A stretch of DNA of 28,305 bases from CAZMRW01 sp964568805. Lineage in GTDB: Bacteria > Pseudomonadota > Gammaproteobacteria > Methylococcales > Methylomonadaceae. The translations under genes were made by a program, and so were the position numbers. The stretch spans positions 1 through 28,305 of the forward strand of contig CAZMRW010000059.1 of assembly GCA_964568805.1 (NCBI GenBank). The letters are read 5' to 3'. Every line of letters begins with the position of its first letter. Within the stretch, counting starts at the first letter, position 1. Of this stretch, positions 21,953 through 28,305 are shown one piece after another. The notes below the pieces were generated by a model. The model did no database searches. It was not told where the DNA came from and saw only the letters and a program-made list of their open reading frames with translations.

Positions 21953-24523
21953 TTAAACACCGATCGCCGTGTTATCCGCTTTTGCCCGGTAATGCGCCAT
22001 CTGATCAAAATTCAGGTAACGGTAGGTATCGTCGGCCGATTTGCCGATTTGTTCGGCATACTGCATATATTCCTCAAAGGTTGGAATTTTGCCCAGTATC
22101 GAACAGACCGCCGCAAGTTCCGCCGACGACAGAAACACATTGGCGCCGTTGCCGAGACGGTTGGGGAAATTCCGTGTTGAAGTGGATACGACGGTCGAGT
22201 TTTCTTTCACCCGCGCCTGATTGCCCATGCATAACGAGCAGCCGGGCATTTCCATGCGGGCGCCGGCCTTGCCGAAGATGCCGTAATAGCCTTCCTCGGT
22301 CAACTGATTCTGATCCATTTTGGTCGGCGGGGCTACCCACAGCCGGGTCGGCAGATCGCCTTTCTGCTGCTCCAGCAATTTGCCGGCGGCGCGGAAATGG
22401 CCGATATTGGTCATGCACGAACCGAGGAAAACCTCATCGATCGGGGTGCCAGCAACCGCCGAGAGCGGTTTGATGTCATCGGGATCGTTCGGACAGGCGA
22501 GCAACGGCTCTCTAATCTGATCCATGTCGATTTCTATGATTTCGGCATATTCGGCATCCGGATCGGGTTCCAGCAGCACCGGATTGGCCAGCCAATCTTC
22601 CATGCTGTTAATCCGCCGTTCCAGCGTGCGTGCATCGCCGTAGCCTTCGGCAATCATCCATTTCAGCAAGGTGATATTGGACGTGAGATATTCGCGGATC
22701 GGGGCTTCGTTCAGGCGTATCGTGCAGCCGCCCGCCGAACGTTCGGCCGAGGCGTCGGACAGTTCGAAAGCCTGTTCGACTTTCAGATCGGGCAGGCCCT
22801 CGATTTCGAGAATCCGTCCGGAGAACACGTTAAGCTTGCCCTTTTTCTCGACCGTGAGCAAACCGCGCTGTATCGCCGCATAGGGTATCGCGTTGACCAT
22901 GTCGCGCAAGGTGATGCCAGGCTGCATGGTGCCCTTGAAACGAATCAGCACCGATTCGGGCATATCCAGCGGCATCACGCCGGTTGCGGCAGCAAAGGCG
23001 ACTAGGCCGGAACCTGCCGGAAAGGATATACCGATCGGGAATCGGGTATGAGAATCGCCGCCGGTGCCGACCGTATCCGGGAGCAGCATGCGGTTCAGCC
23101 AGGAATGAATGATGCCGTCGCCGGGACGAAGAGACACGCCGCCGCGGTTCATGATAAAATCGGGCAGAGTATGCTGCATCGTGATGTCGACCGGCTTGGG
23201 GTAGGCGGCGGTATGGCAGAACGACTGCATTACCAGATCGGCCGAGAAGCCGAGACAGGCCAGATCTTTCAATTCGTCGCGGGTCATCGGCCCTGTTGTG
23301 TCCTGTGACCCGACCGTGGTCATATGCGGTTCGCAGTAGGTATTGGGTCGAACACCCTGAACACCGCAGGCGCGGCCGACAATTTTTTGCGCAAGGGTAA
23401 AGCCTTTGCCGCTGTCCTTAACGCTGCCGGGGCGACGGAAAACCGTTGATGGGGGCAAACTCAATGCTTTTCTAGCGCGGTCGGTCAGGCCGCGTCCGAT
23501 AATTAACGGAATGCGTCCACCTGCACGTACTTCGTCCAGCAGTACATCGGTTTTTAGCTGGAATCGGCAGAGCTCTTCATTGCTGTCATGGCGTTTAGCC
23601 ACGCCCTGATAAGGATAAATGTCGATGACATCGCCCATCGCCATGCCGGTAACATCGCATTCGAACGGCAGCGCTCCGGAGTCCTCCATCGTATTGAAGA
23701 AGATCGGTGCGATTTTACCGCCGATACAGACGCCGCCTTCGCGCTTGTTCGGAATATAAGGGATATCGTAGCCCATGTACCATAACACCGAATTGGTCGC
23801 CGACTTCCTGGACGAGCCGGTGCCGACGACATCGCCGACATAGGCGACAGGAAATCCCTTCTGCTTGAGTTCCATGATTTGTTGTTCGGCATCGATGATG
23901 CCTTCCCTGGGCATTTTCAGCATAGCCTTGGCATGCAAGGGGATATCCGGCCTGGACCAGGCGTCGGGCGCCGGCGACAAATCATCGGTATTGGTTTCGC
24001 CGGTAACTTTAAAGATGGTAACGGTCAGTTTTTCCGGGACTGGCGGTTTGCTGGTAAACCATTCGGCATCCGCCCAGGACTGGATCACCTGTCTGGCGTG
24101 TGAATTGCCGGCATTGGCTTTTTCCTGGACGTCGTGAAAGGCATCGAATACCAGCAGCGTATGGGACAGCGCCTTGGCTGCGATCGGCGCCAGCGGCGGA
24201 TTGTCGAGGAGATCGATCAATGGCGCGATGTTATAACCGCCCAGCATGGTCCCCAAAAGCCGGGTTGCTTCGGCGGCGGACAAAATGGGCGAGAGGGCTT
24301 CACCTTTGGCGACGGCCGCTAGAAATCCCGCCTTGACATAAGCCGCATCATCAACGCCGGCGGGTATGCGATTGGCGAGTAAATCCAGTAAAAAGCTTTC
24401 CTCTCCTGCCGGCGGTTGTTTGATCAATTCAATCAAGGCGGCGGTCTGCTGCGCATCCAGCGGCTTGGGCACGACGCCTTCGGCGGCGCGTTCGGCGACA
24501 TGTTTACGGTATTGTTCAAGCAT
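21953..24523 (-). CDS. acnB: Aconitate hydratase B (bifunctional with 2-methylisocitrate dehydratase)
   Basis: AcnB interconverts citrate and isocitrate in the TCA cycle. The 856-aa length is typical. The iron-sulfur ligands are C703 (GSCMTNIGHF), C762 and C765 (GCSLCMGNQ); their 59- and 3-residue spacing equals that of E. coli AcnB. Other family segments are YVGDVVGTGSSRKSATNS, GGDSHTRFPIGISF and RNFPNRLG. GAGG lies about 6 nt before the start. The isocitrate dehydrogenase gene lies upstream on the same strand, separated by the nuclease and the toxin-antitoxin genes. Confidence 0.96.
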   Translation of the reverse strand: MLEQYRKHVAERAAEGVVPKPLDAQQTAALIELIKQPPAGEESFLLDLLANRIPAGVDDAAYVKAGFLAAVAKGEALSPILSAAEATRLLGTMLGGYNIAPLIDLLDNPPLAPIAAKALSHTLLVFDAFHDVQEKANAGNSHARQVIQSWADAEWFTSKPPVPEKLTVTIFKVTGETNTDDLSPAPDAWSRPDIPLHAKAMLKMPREGIIDAEQQIMELKQKGFPVAYVGDVVGTGSSRKSATNSVLWYMGYDIPYIPNKREGGVCIGGKIAPIFFNTMEDSGALPFECDVTGMAMGDVIDIYPYQGVAKRHDSNEELCRFQLKTDVLLDEVRAGGRIPLIIGRGLTDRARKALSLPPSTVFRRPGSVKDSGKGFTLAQKIVGRACGVQGVRPNTYCEPHMTTVGSQDTTGPMTRDELKDLACLGFSADLVMQSFCHTAAYPKPVDITMQHTLPDFIMNRGGVSLRPGDGIIHSWLNRMLLPDTVGTGGDSHTRFPIGISFPAGSGLVAFAAATGVMPLDMPESVLIRFKGTMQPGITLRDMVNAIPYAAIQRGLLTVEKKGKLNVFSGRILEIEGLPDLKVEQAFELSDASAERSAGGCTIRLNEAPIREYLTSNITLLKWMIAEGYGDARTLERRINSMEDWLANPVLLEPDPDAEYAEIIEIDMDQIREPLLACPNDPDDIKPLSAVAGTPIDEVFLGSCMTNIGHFRAAGKLLEQQKGDLPTRLWVAPPTKMDQNQLTEEGYYGIFGKAGARMEMPGCSLCMGNQARVKENSTVVSTSTRNFPNRLGNGANVFLSSAELAAVCSILGKIPTFEEYMQYAEQIGKSADDTYRYLNFDQMAHYRAKADNTAIGV

Positions 24524-24561
24524 GATGAGCCTCTTTGAGATAATTTAAAACGGTAATTTTC

Positions 24562-24592
24562 AGAAGTGCATTTATGCATCCTAAATGCTTCT
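24562..24592. repeat. Imperfect inverted repeat between the nuclease gene and acnB
   Basis: AGAA-(GT)-GCATTT pairs with AAATGC-TTCT across a 9-nt loop. It lies about 40 nt after the nuclease stop (minus strand) and upstream of acnB, so it could act as a weak terminator or a leader structure. Confidence 0.3.
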
Positions 24593-24632
24593 GGCTTCTT
24601 ATCCACATTGTTTCTAATTTCATTTAATCCGA

Positions 24633-25466
24633 TCAGATAGGTCGAGTGCCACGACACGCTGGGTATTGCGAACATCCAAAGAACGCTTGACCTGCATTTG
24701 ATCCTCGGTTGGCTCTACGTTGCACCATGGCACTACCACATTTTGGGCAGGTCACTTCATTTTTTACCTCGTATACTACCTTTGGGAGGGTATGGATGGA
24801 TGATTTTACCTCCTGAATCATTCGCGTTAGCTTCGCACCATCGATTAACTCGATATTACGATCATCAGCGAATGACCTTGCCTCACTGGTAAACACGCCA
24901 GATGTCACCACATAGCCACTCACCGCGCCCTTGGCAGCCATCACCCCAAACAGCTCGCGCACCACTTCCACCCCCACCTTGAAGGCCTTCCACTTTTTAC
25001 ATTGCACCAGATGGGTTTCGCCGCTTTTCTTTAGCACCAGATCCACACCGCCATCCGGACCATTTCCACCCATTTCAACTACCGTAAATCCACGTTGTCG
25101 AAACACCTCGCCCACCAGCATCTCGAACTCGCGCCAATCCATATTCAACAGAGCATTCTGATTGCCTCGCTGTTTAGTTTCGCTTAGCAAATGTTCCCGC
25201 TTTTTGCGCCCAAAGAACGACATGATCGCTCCCAAGATAAAAATAAAAGGCAACAAATACTGGCCTACTGTCGCTAAAGTCTTTGGTATCTGAGTTCCTA
25301 GAAATTCACCTATTTTACCGGGTTGTACCACCATGGTGACTTCACTAGAAGCGACGACGTGTAACCAAAAATAAGCGATTATGGCAATCGCAACATCTAC
25401 CCACCAGGGCAAAACCTTTGCAGTATCCAATAAAACATCTAAAAGACTTTCTTTTCTGCGTGCCAT
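24633..25466 (-). CDS. Membrane-anchored Mrr-like restriction endonuclease with zinc finger
   Basis: The 277-aa product has two hydrophobic spans (about residues 20-39 and 65-86). A PD-(D/E)xK nuclease domain of the Mrr_cat type follows: helix WREFEMLVGEVFRQRGF, catalytic D142 in GGVD, and the Q155-x-K157 pair in VQCKKW. The C-terminus carries a topoisomerase-type zinc finger (C240, C243, C265, C271). Relatives are thought to cleave foreign or modified DNA, here probably at the membrane. I chose ATG 25466 since AAGGA lies 8 nt before it; a longer frame back to 25589 has no such support. No methyltransferase gene is adjacent, as expected for modification-dependent enzymes. Confidence 0.82.
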   Translation of the reverse strand: MARRKESLLDVLLDTAKVLPWWVDVAIAIIAYFWLHVVASSEVTMVVQPGKIGEFLGTQIPKTLATVGQYLLPFIFILGAIMSFFGRKKREHLLSETKQRGNQNALLNMDWREFEMLVGEVFRQRGFTVVEMGGNGPDGGVDLVLKKSGETHLVQCKKWKAFKVGVEVVRELFGVMAAKGAVSGYVVTSGVFTSEARSFADDRNIELIDGAKLTRMIQEVKSSIHTLPKVVYEVKNEVTCPKCGSAMVQRRANRGSNAGQAFFGCSQYPACRGTRPI

Positions 25467-25554
25467 AAAAAATTTCCTTATAAAGGATTTGAAAAAACTA
25501 GTTCTATTGAGTAGGTTGAAAGTATGAACAGGTGCATAAAAAGTGTTGCAGCAA

Positions 25555-25636
25555 GTAGTCCGGATGGAGCTTCGCAGAATCCTGGGCAAATATGACTTCG
25601 ATTATCCCGGATTCCACTGTGTTTCATCCGGGCTAC
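25555..25636. repeat. REP-like imperfect inverted repeat element
   Basis: The left arm GTAGTCCGGATGGAGC… and the right arm …CATCCGGGCTAC are imperfect inverted copies of each other around a central segment. The ends GTAG and CTAC, and inner AATCC and GGATT, pair. Elements of this kind (GTAGCCCGGATG…) are dispersed in many proteobacterial genomes. I see a single copy in this window. Confidence 0.6.
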
Positions 25637-25729
25637 ACGCCGCTCATAAGGATTTGATGTAAGACTAGGCATTTTTTCAGCCGCAACATTTTTGGACTTC
25701 CCAGCATGGCGGTTTGCTGATTGCAATCT

Positions 25730-25990
25730 TTAATAATGATAACGGCAGGAAATTATTGTCAAATAACGCTCATCAACCGCATAGACCAGCCGATTAGTGT
25801 CATCGATGCGCCTGGACCAGAAACCGGATAAATTTTCTCTTAACGGTTCAGGCTTACCGATACCTTCGAGTGGAGTCCTTTTAACGGCCTCTATCAATTT
25901 GTTGATCCGTTTAAGCGTCTTTTTATCTTGATCCTGCCAATAAAGATAATCATTCCATGCCTCATCCGTCCATGCCAACTGTTTACTCAT
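25730..25990 (-). CDS. yoeB: YoeB-type mRNA interferase toxin
   Basis: The 86-aa protein is close to E. coli YoeB: LAWTDEAWNDYLYWQ at the start, GKPEPL with the catalytic Glu (E46 of YoeB), SGFWSRRIDD with the following Arg of RLVYAV (R65 of YoeB), and the conserved end CRYHY with the catalytic His-Tyr. It is a ribosome-dependent RNase. All catalytic residues are present, so it should be active. I use ATG 25990; a TTG one codon earlier could also serve. It overlaps the antitoxin gene by 8 nt. Confidence 0.93.
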   Translation of the reverse strand: MSKQLAWTDEAWNDYLYWQDQDKKTLKRINKLIEAVKRTPLEGIGKPEPLRENLSGFWSRRIDDTNRLVYAVDERYLTIISCRYHY

Positions 25991-26237
25991 CAATAAGATC
26001 TTTTACGATCACTTGCTGGTTTTTGTATTGTTCGATCGAACGCGCCAAATGAGCGACATTGGCAGGGGATTTTAATAAATGCACCGTTTCCATCAGGCTA
26101 TTAAAATAATCCAGCGACATGACCACCGCATCGCTGGCGTCTCTTCGGGTAATCACCGTATAGTCAGCGTCTTCGGAAACGCTATCTAAAACGCTTTTTA
26201 GGCTATCTCTTACTTTACTGAAACTGATGACACGCAT
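25983..26237 (-). CDS. yefM: YefM-type antitoxin
   Basis: The 84-aa Phd/YefM-family protein has the N-terminal MRVISFSKVRDSLKSVLDSV, then ADYTVITRRDASDAVVMSL, the canonical DNA-binding fold of the YefM group, and a C-terminal toxin-binding helix. It neutralises YoeB and autorepresses the pair. It lies upstream of yoeB on the minus strand and overlaps it by 8 nt. Confidence 0.92.
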   Translation of the reverse strand: MRVISFSKVRDSLKSVLDSVSEDADYTVITRRDASDAVVMSLDYFNSLMETVHLLKSPANVAHLARSIEQYKNQQVIVKDLIDE

Positions 26238-26330
26238 AACATCTTGTACTAGTTATTGGACAACTTATCATAGCATTGCCCAATAAAATTGTGTTGAAAT
26301 TTTGGCTGATTATTTTTGATAATTTTGTAT

Positions 26331-27344
26331 CTAGGCCATCGCATTGACAATGGCATCGCCCATTTCAATCGTTCCCGCTTTGGAGTTCGGATTGAGGTCC
26401 GGCGTTACGATTTTGCCTTCGTTGACCACTTTTTCAACGGCTTTCAGGACGCGGTCAGCAGCTTCCTGTTCGCCAAGATGGCTTAACATCATTGATCCCG
26501 CCATGATGACTGCCGTTGGATTGGCCAGATTTTTTCCGGCTATGTCTGGCGCGCTGCCGTGTACAGCTTCAAACAGCGCCGCATCGTTACCGATATTGGC
26601 GCCGGGAATCAGGCCCAGACCGCCGACCAGACCGGCAGTCAGGTCGGACAGGATATCGCCGAACATATTGGTGCAGACGACGACGTCAAACTGATTCGGG
26701 TTCATCACCATGTGCATGCAGGCGGCATCGATGATTTTTTCGTCAAACTCAATATCGGGATAACGGCTTGCCGTTTCACGGGCAACATCGAGAAACAGGC
26801 CCTGGGTATATTTCAAAATATTGGCTTTATGGCAGACCGTGACTTTTTTACGGTTATTTTCGCGGGCGTATTTAAAGGCGTACTCGATAATTCGCTCCGA
26901 GCCGCTGCGGGTGACAACAGCCAGGCTTTCGGCGATGTCTTTCTTCGGTGTTAAATAATGTTCGAGGCCCGCGTAGAGGCCTTCGGTGTTTTCCCTGACG
27001 ATGACGATGTCGACATCGTCATAGCGCGTTTTTACGCCTGCCCAGCTTTTCGCCGGGCGGACATTGGCGTACAGTTCGTATTTCTGGCGCAGCGCGACAT
27101 TGATGCTTCGGAAACCGGTGCCGCCGACAATAGTTGTTAACGGCCCTTTGAATGCTACGCGGGTTTTATCGAAGGACGCCATCGTTTCGTCAGGCAGTGG
27201 CGTGCCGAATTTTTCAAAAGCGCCCAATCCGGCATGCGCTTCTTCCCACTGAATTTTTGCGCCTGATGCGTTAATAACTTTAACGGCTTCATCCATTATC
27301 GAAGGGCCGATACCATCGCCTTTTATCAAGGTCACGTGATGCAT
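26331..27344 (-). CDS. Isocitrate dehydrogenase, NAD-type (isopropylmalate dehydrogenase family)
   Basis: The 337-aa protein belongs to the isocitrate/isopropylmalate dehydrogenase family. It has GDGIGPSIMDEA, FRSINVALRQKYELYANVRP (binding segment with the Ser of IDH-type enzymes), RENTEGLYAG, TNMFGDILSD and GSAPDIAGKNLANPTA. The SINVALRQ pattern favours isocitrate rather than isopropylmalate, and the short length favours the NAD-dependent type. A LeuB-like or homoisocitrate function cannot be fully excluded. With acnB nearby on the same strand a TCA role is likely. The ATG is preceded by TTGGAG at about 5 nt. Confidence 0.88.
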   Translation of the reverse strand: MHHVTLIKGDGIGPSIMDEAVKVINASGAKIQWEEAHAGLGAFEKFGTPLPDETMASFDKTRVAFKGPLTTIVGGTGFRSINVALRQKYELYANVRPAKSWAGVKTRYDDVDIVIVRENTEGLYAGLEHYLTPKKDIAESLAVVTRSGSERIIEYAFKYARENNRKKVTVCHKANILKYTQGLFLDVARETASRYPDIEFDEKIIDAACMHMVMNPNQFDVVVCTNMFGDILSDLTAGLVGGLGLIPGANIGNDAALFEAVHGSAPDIAGKNLANPTAVIMAGSMMLSHLGEQEAADRVLKAVEKVVNEGKIVTPDLNPNSKAGTIEMGDAIVNAMA

Positions 27345-27409
27345 TCAAAACTCCAAAAGTAAAATTAAGATAATACACGGGTTTAACGGAAATTTATATG
27401 CCGGATTCA

Positions 27410-27438
27410 ATAATTCTATCGCATATTTGTAGCGTCAA
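27410..27438 (-). promoter_or_regulatory. Candidate promoter of the isocitrate dehydrogenase gene
   Basis: On the minus strand TTGACG (27433-27438) and AATTAT (27410-27415) are 17 nt apart. The -35 lies in the loop and arm of the hairpin at 27426-27449. A closer TATTAT (near 27370) is an alternative -10 without a good -35. Confidence 0.4.
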
Positions 27439-27449
27439 AACGCTACAAA
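27426..27449. repeat. Perfect 10-bp hairpin at the end of the zinc-ribbon gene
   Basis: TTTGTAGCGT, loop CAAA, ACGCTACAAA. It overlaps the stop codon of the zinc-ribbon gene (27443) on its minus-strand end. No U-tract follows, so it may stabilise the 3' end or pause transcription rather than terminate it. Confidence 0.5.
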
Positions 27450-27730
27450 ACCGAGACCACCAGGGCAAAAACAAAAACGAAAACCACGAATAGGGTGAAC
27501 TTGGCTTTGCTGGACAAGCCGGTTAGAATGGATCGCAATTCGGTTAGCAGTTCATGTTTGACGTTATCCGAGTAAAATACGCGCTTGCATCGGCCCTTGA
27601 ATGAATTTTTTTCTTCATTTTCTTCTTCTTCTGCAATCAGTTCGATAACTTTTGAGTAATAATTGCCGCAGGCGGGACATTTCAGTTCAGGACCCTCGCT
27701 TTCATGGCCGCAAGACGGACATTGTTTCAT
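27443..27730 (-). CDS. Small zinc-ribbon membrane protein, function unknown
   Basis: The 95-aa protein has an N-terminal zinc ribbon of two Cys pairs (C4-x2-C7 and C18-x2-C21), a Glu-rich stretch (about residues 30-42) and one C-terminal membrane span (about 77-95), giving a tail-anchored layout with the zinc ribbon in the cytoplasm. Similar small proteins occur widely but without known roles. GGAG lies about 8 nt upstream of the ATG. The hairpin at 27426-27449 overlaps its stop. Confidence 0.65.
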   Translation of the reverse strand: MKQCPSCGHESEGPELKCPACGNYYSKVIELIAEEEENEEKNSFKGRCKRVFYSDNVKHELLTELRSILTGLSSKAKFTLFVVFVFVFALVVSVL

Positions 27731-28120
27731 TATGTTTCTCCTGTTTAAGGTTTGTCGTATGCCATGACTGGATGCATCGCCAATTTAATGGCGGCAAGTT
27801 AAGTCGGCAATTGGCGGCCACTGAAAAAATCAGTTGGAGTTATTCAGCGTTTTCCTGCAAAATGTAACAAAAATAGCCTGGGGCATGTCAACGTTCTCAA
27901 AGGCCGTTTTTCTGGGTTTATAATCCGGATACCGTTGCCTTAAGCGTTGCCCCGTGACATTACTTCTTCGAGCAAAAGCCACTGATTTTTGACCTGGCCG
28001 ATTCCAGCACCGCATAAATTCAGACGCTTTATCAGGAGTATACTAAAATCAATGCGAAGTGATAATATCTCTTCCGAGTATTGAATAAAAGCACACAATC
28101 CTGCCCCTTTTAGTAAGCTT
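27731..28120. other. Intergenic region, no gene seen
   Basis: This stretch has no convincing gene. It contains a long inverted repeat CGCCAATT (27778-27785) / AATTGGCG (27809-27816) around a 23-nt loop, near the divergent start of the zinc-ribbon gene. A minus-strand frame at 27830-28015 has no recognisable product. Promoters for both flanking genes are expected here. Confidence 0.4.
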
Positions 28121-28305
28121 ATGATGATCGCTACTCACTCAGAATCTTTAAACGCTTCGGACTATATCCGGATGGTTCTGGATAAAACCAAAAATAACCG
28201 TACACTGGCGTTGACCATTTTCAAAAAGCTGTTCGATGAATTACCTCAGCAACTAGGAGCCTGTCCGAGAACACGACTCTCGAACAAGTTAACGGTAAGT
28301 TGTTG
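28121..28305 (+). CDS. Partial gene, possible Hpt-domain protein, apparently interrupted
   Basis: A reading frame begins with two ATG codons and runs beyond the window end. The first 45 codons include DKTKNNRTLALTIFKKLFDEL, which resembles the start of an Hpt (histidine phosphotransfer) domain, such as that of BarA-like sensor kinases (FDELPQQ and similar ends). The His itself would come later and is not in the window. At 28253-28256 the sequence CTAG precedes GAGCCTGTCCGAGAAC, which looks like an insertion-sequence end, so the original frame may stop being meaningful there. No clear ribosome-binding site precedes the ATG. Confidence 0.4.
   Translation, partial: MMIATHSESLNASDYIRMVLDKTKNNRTLALTIFKKLFDELPQQLGACPRTRLSNKLTVSC
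28257..28305. mobile_element. Possible left end of an insertion sequence (partial)
   Basis: The string GAGCCTGTCCGAGAAC directly follows CTAG. It has the look of a transposase terminal inverted repeat, and CTAG is a known target duplication of some IS5-family elements. The transposase itself, the other end and the second CTAG are outside the window, so this remains a guess from pattern only. Confidence 0.3.

Noticed and set aside
22397..23005. A 202-residue plus-strand frame opposite acnB
   Set aside because: It is the antisense of conserved AcnB sequence and has no domain or ribosome-binding site.
25467..25589. Longer N-terminus for the Mrr-like nuclease
   Set aside because: The added residues have no ribosome-binding site at the start, and AAGGA marks ATG 25466.
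1..28305. CRISPR arrays, tRNA or rRNA genes
   Set aside because: No regularly spaced direct repeats and no cloverleaf or rRNA-like sequence were noticed on reading. A dedicated scan (tRNAscan-SE, CRISPR finder) was not possible.

Overview
The window reads as chromosomal DNA of a gammaproteobacterium, most likely a methanotroph or methylotroph of the Methylococcales type. This is an inference: there is a complete pqqABCDE set for the PQQ cofactor (used by methanol dehydrogenases), the protein families are gammaproteobacterial (DUF6763, UbiX, ZapE, AcnB), and base composition looks moderate. No methane or methanol oxidation gene lies in the window, so the taxonomic call is not proven. I see no rRNA, tRNA or CRISPR array.

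Layout. 1-315: a small membrane protein gene on the minus strand with a downstream hairpin. 316-742: an intergenic stretch ending in a strong sigma70-type promoter for pqqA. 743-4640: the pqq operon pqqA - attenuator-like terminator - pqqB - pqqC - DUF29 gene - two tiny ATGA-linked reading frames - pqqD - pqqE. 4664-5456: a palindromic repeat, then an exported retropepsin-like aspartic protease. 5471-9311, minus strand: ubiX, prolyl aminopeptidase, a PIN toxin/Phd antitoxin pair and a HerA-like (DUF853) ATPase. 9369-12283, plus strand: a promoter and a compact four-gene unit (DUF6763 acidic protein, P-loop ATPase, MetA-type homoserine acyltransferase, guanine deaminase). 12277-12852: an exported protein with a Pro/Gln-rich tail on the minus strand, then about 520 bp of noncoding DNA with hairpins. 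13371-14417: purM, without purN behind it.

14743-20504 is a tightly coupled six-gene plus-strand cluster: NAD-dependent sugar epimerase/dehydratase, family 2 glycosyltransferase, GT-C-like multispanning membrane protein, two SAM methyltransferases (the second with an N-terminal zinc ribbon) and an HpcH/HpaI-type aldolase. It looks like a pathway for making, methylating and transferring an unusual sugar on a polyprenyl carrier. The product is unknown. This is the best candidate in the window for an undescribed system, and its epimerase lacks the usual catalytic tyrosine.

20692-27730, minus strand: zapE, acnB, a membrane-anchored Mrr-like nuclease, a REP-like inverted repeat, a yefM-yoeB toxin-antitoxin pair, an NAD-type isocitrate dehydrogenase and a small zinc-ribbon membrane protein. 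The nuclease and toxin-antitoxin genes sit as a small accessory block between two TCA-cycle genes. 28121-28305: the start of a gene (possibly an Hpt phosphotransfer domain) that seems interrupted at 28257 by what may be an insertion-sequence end.
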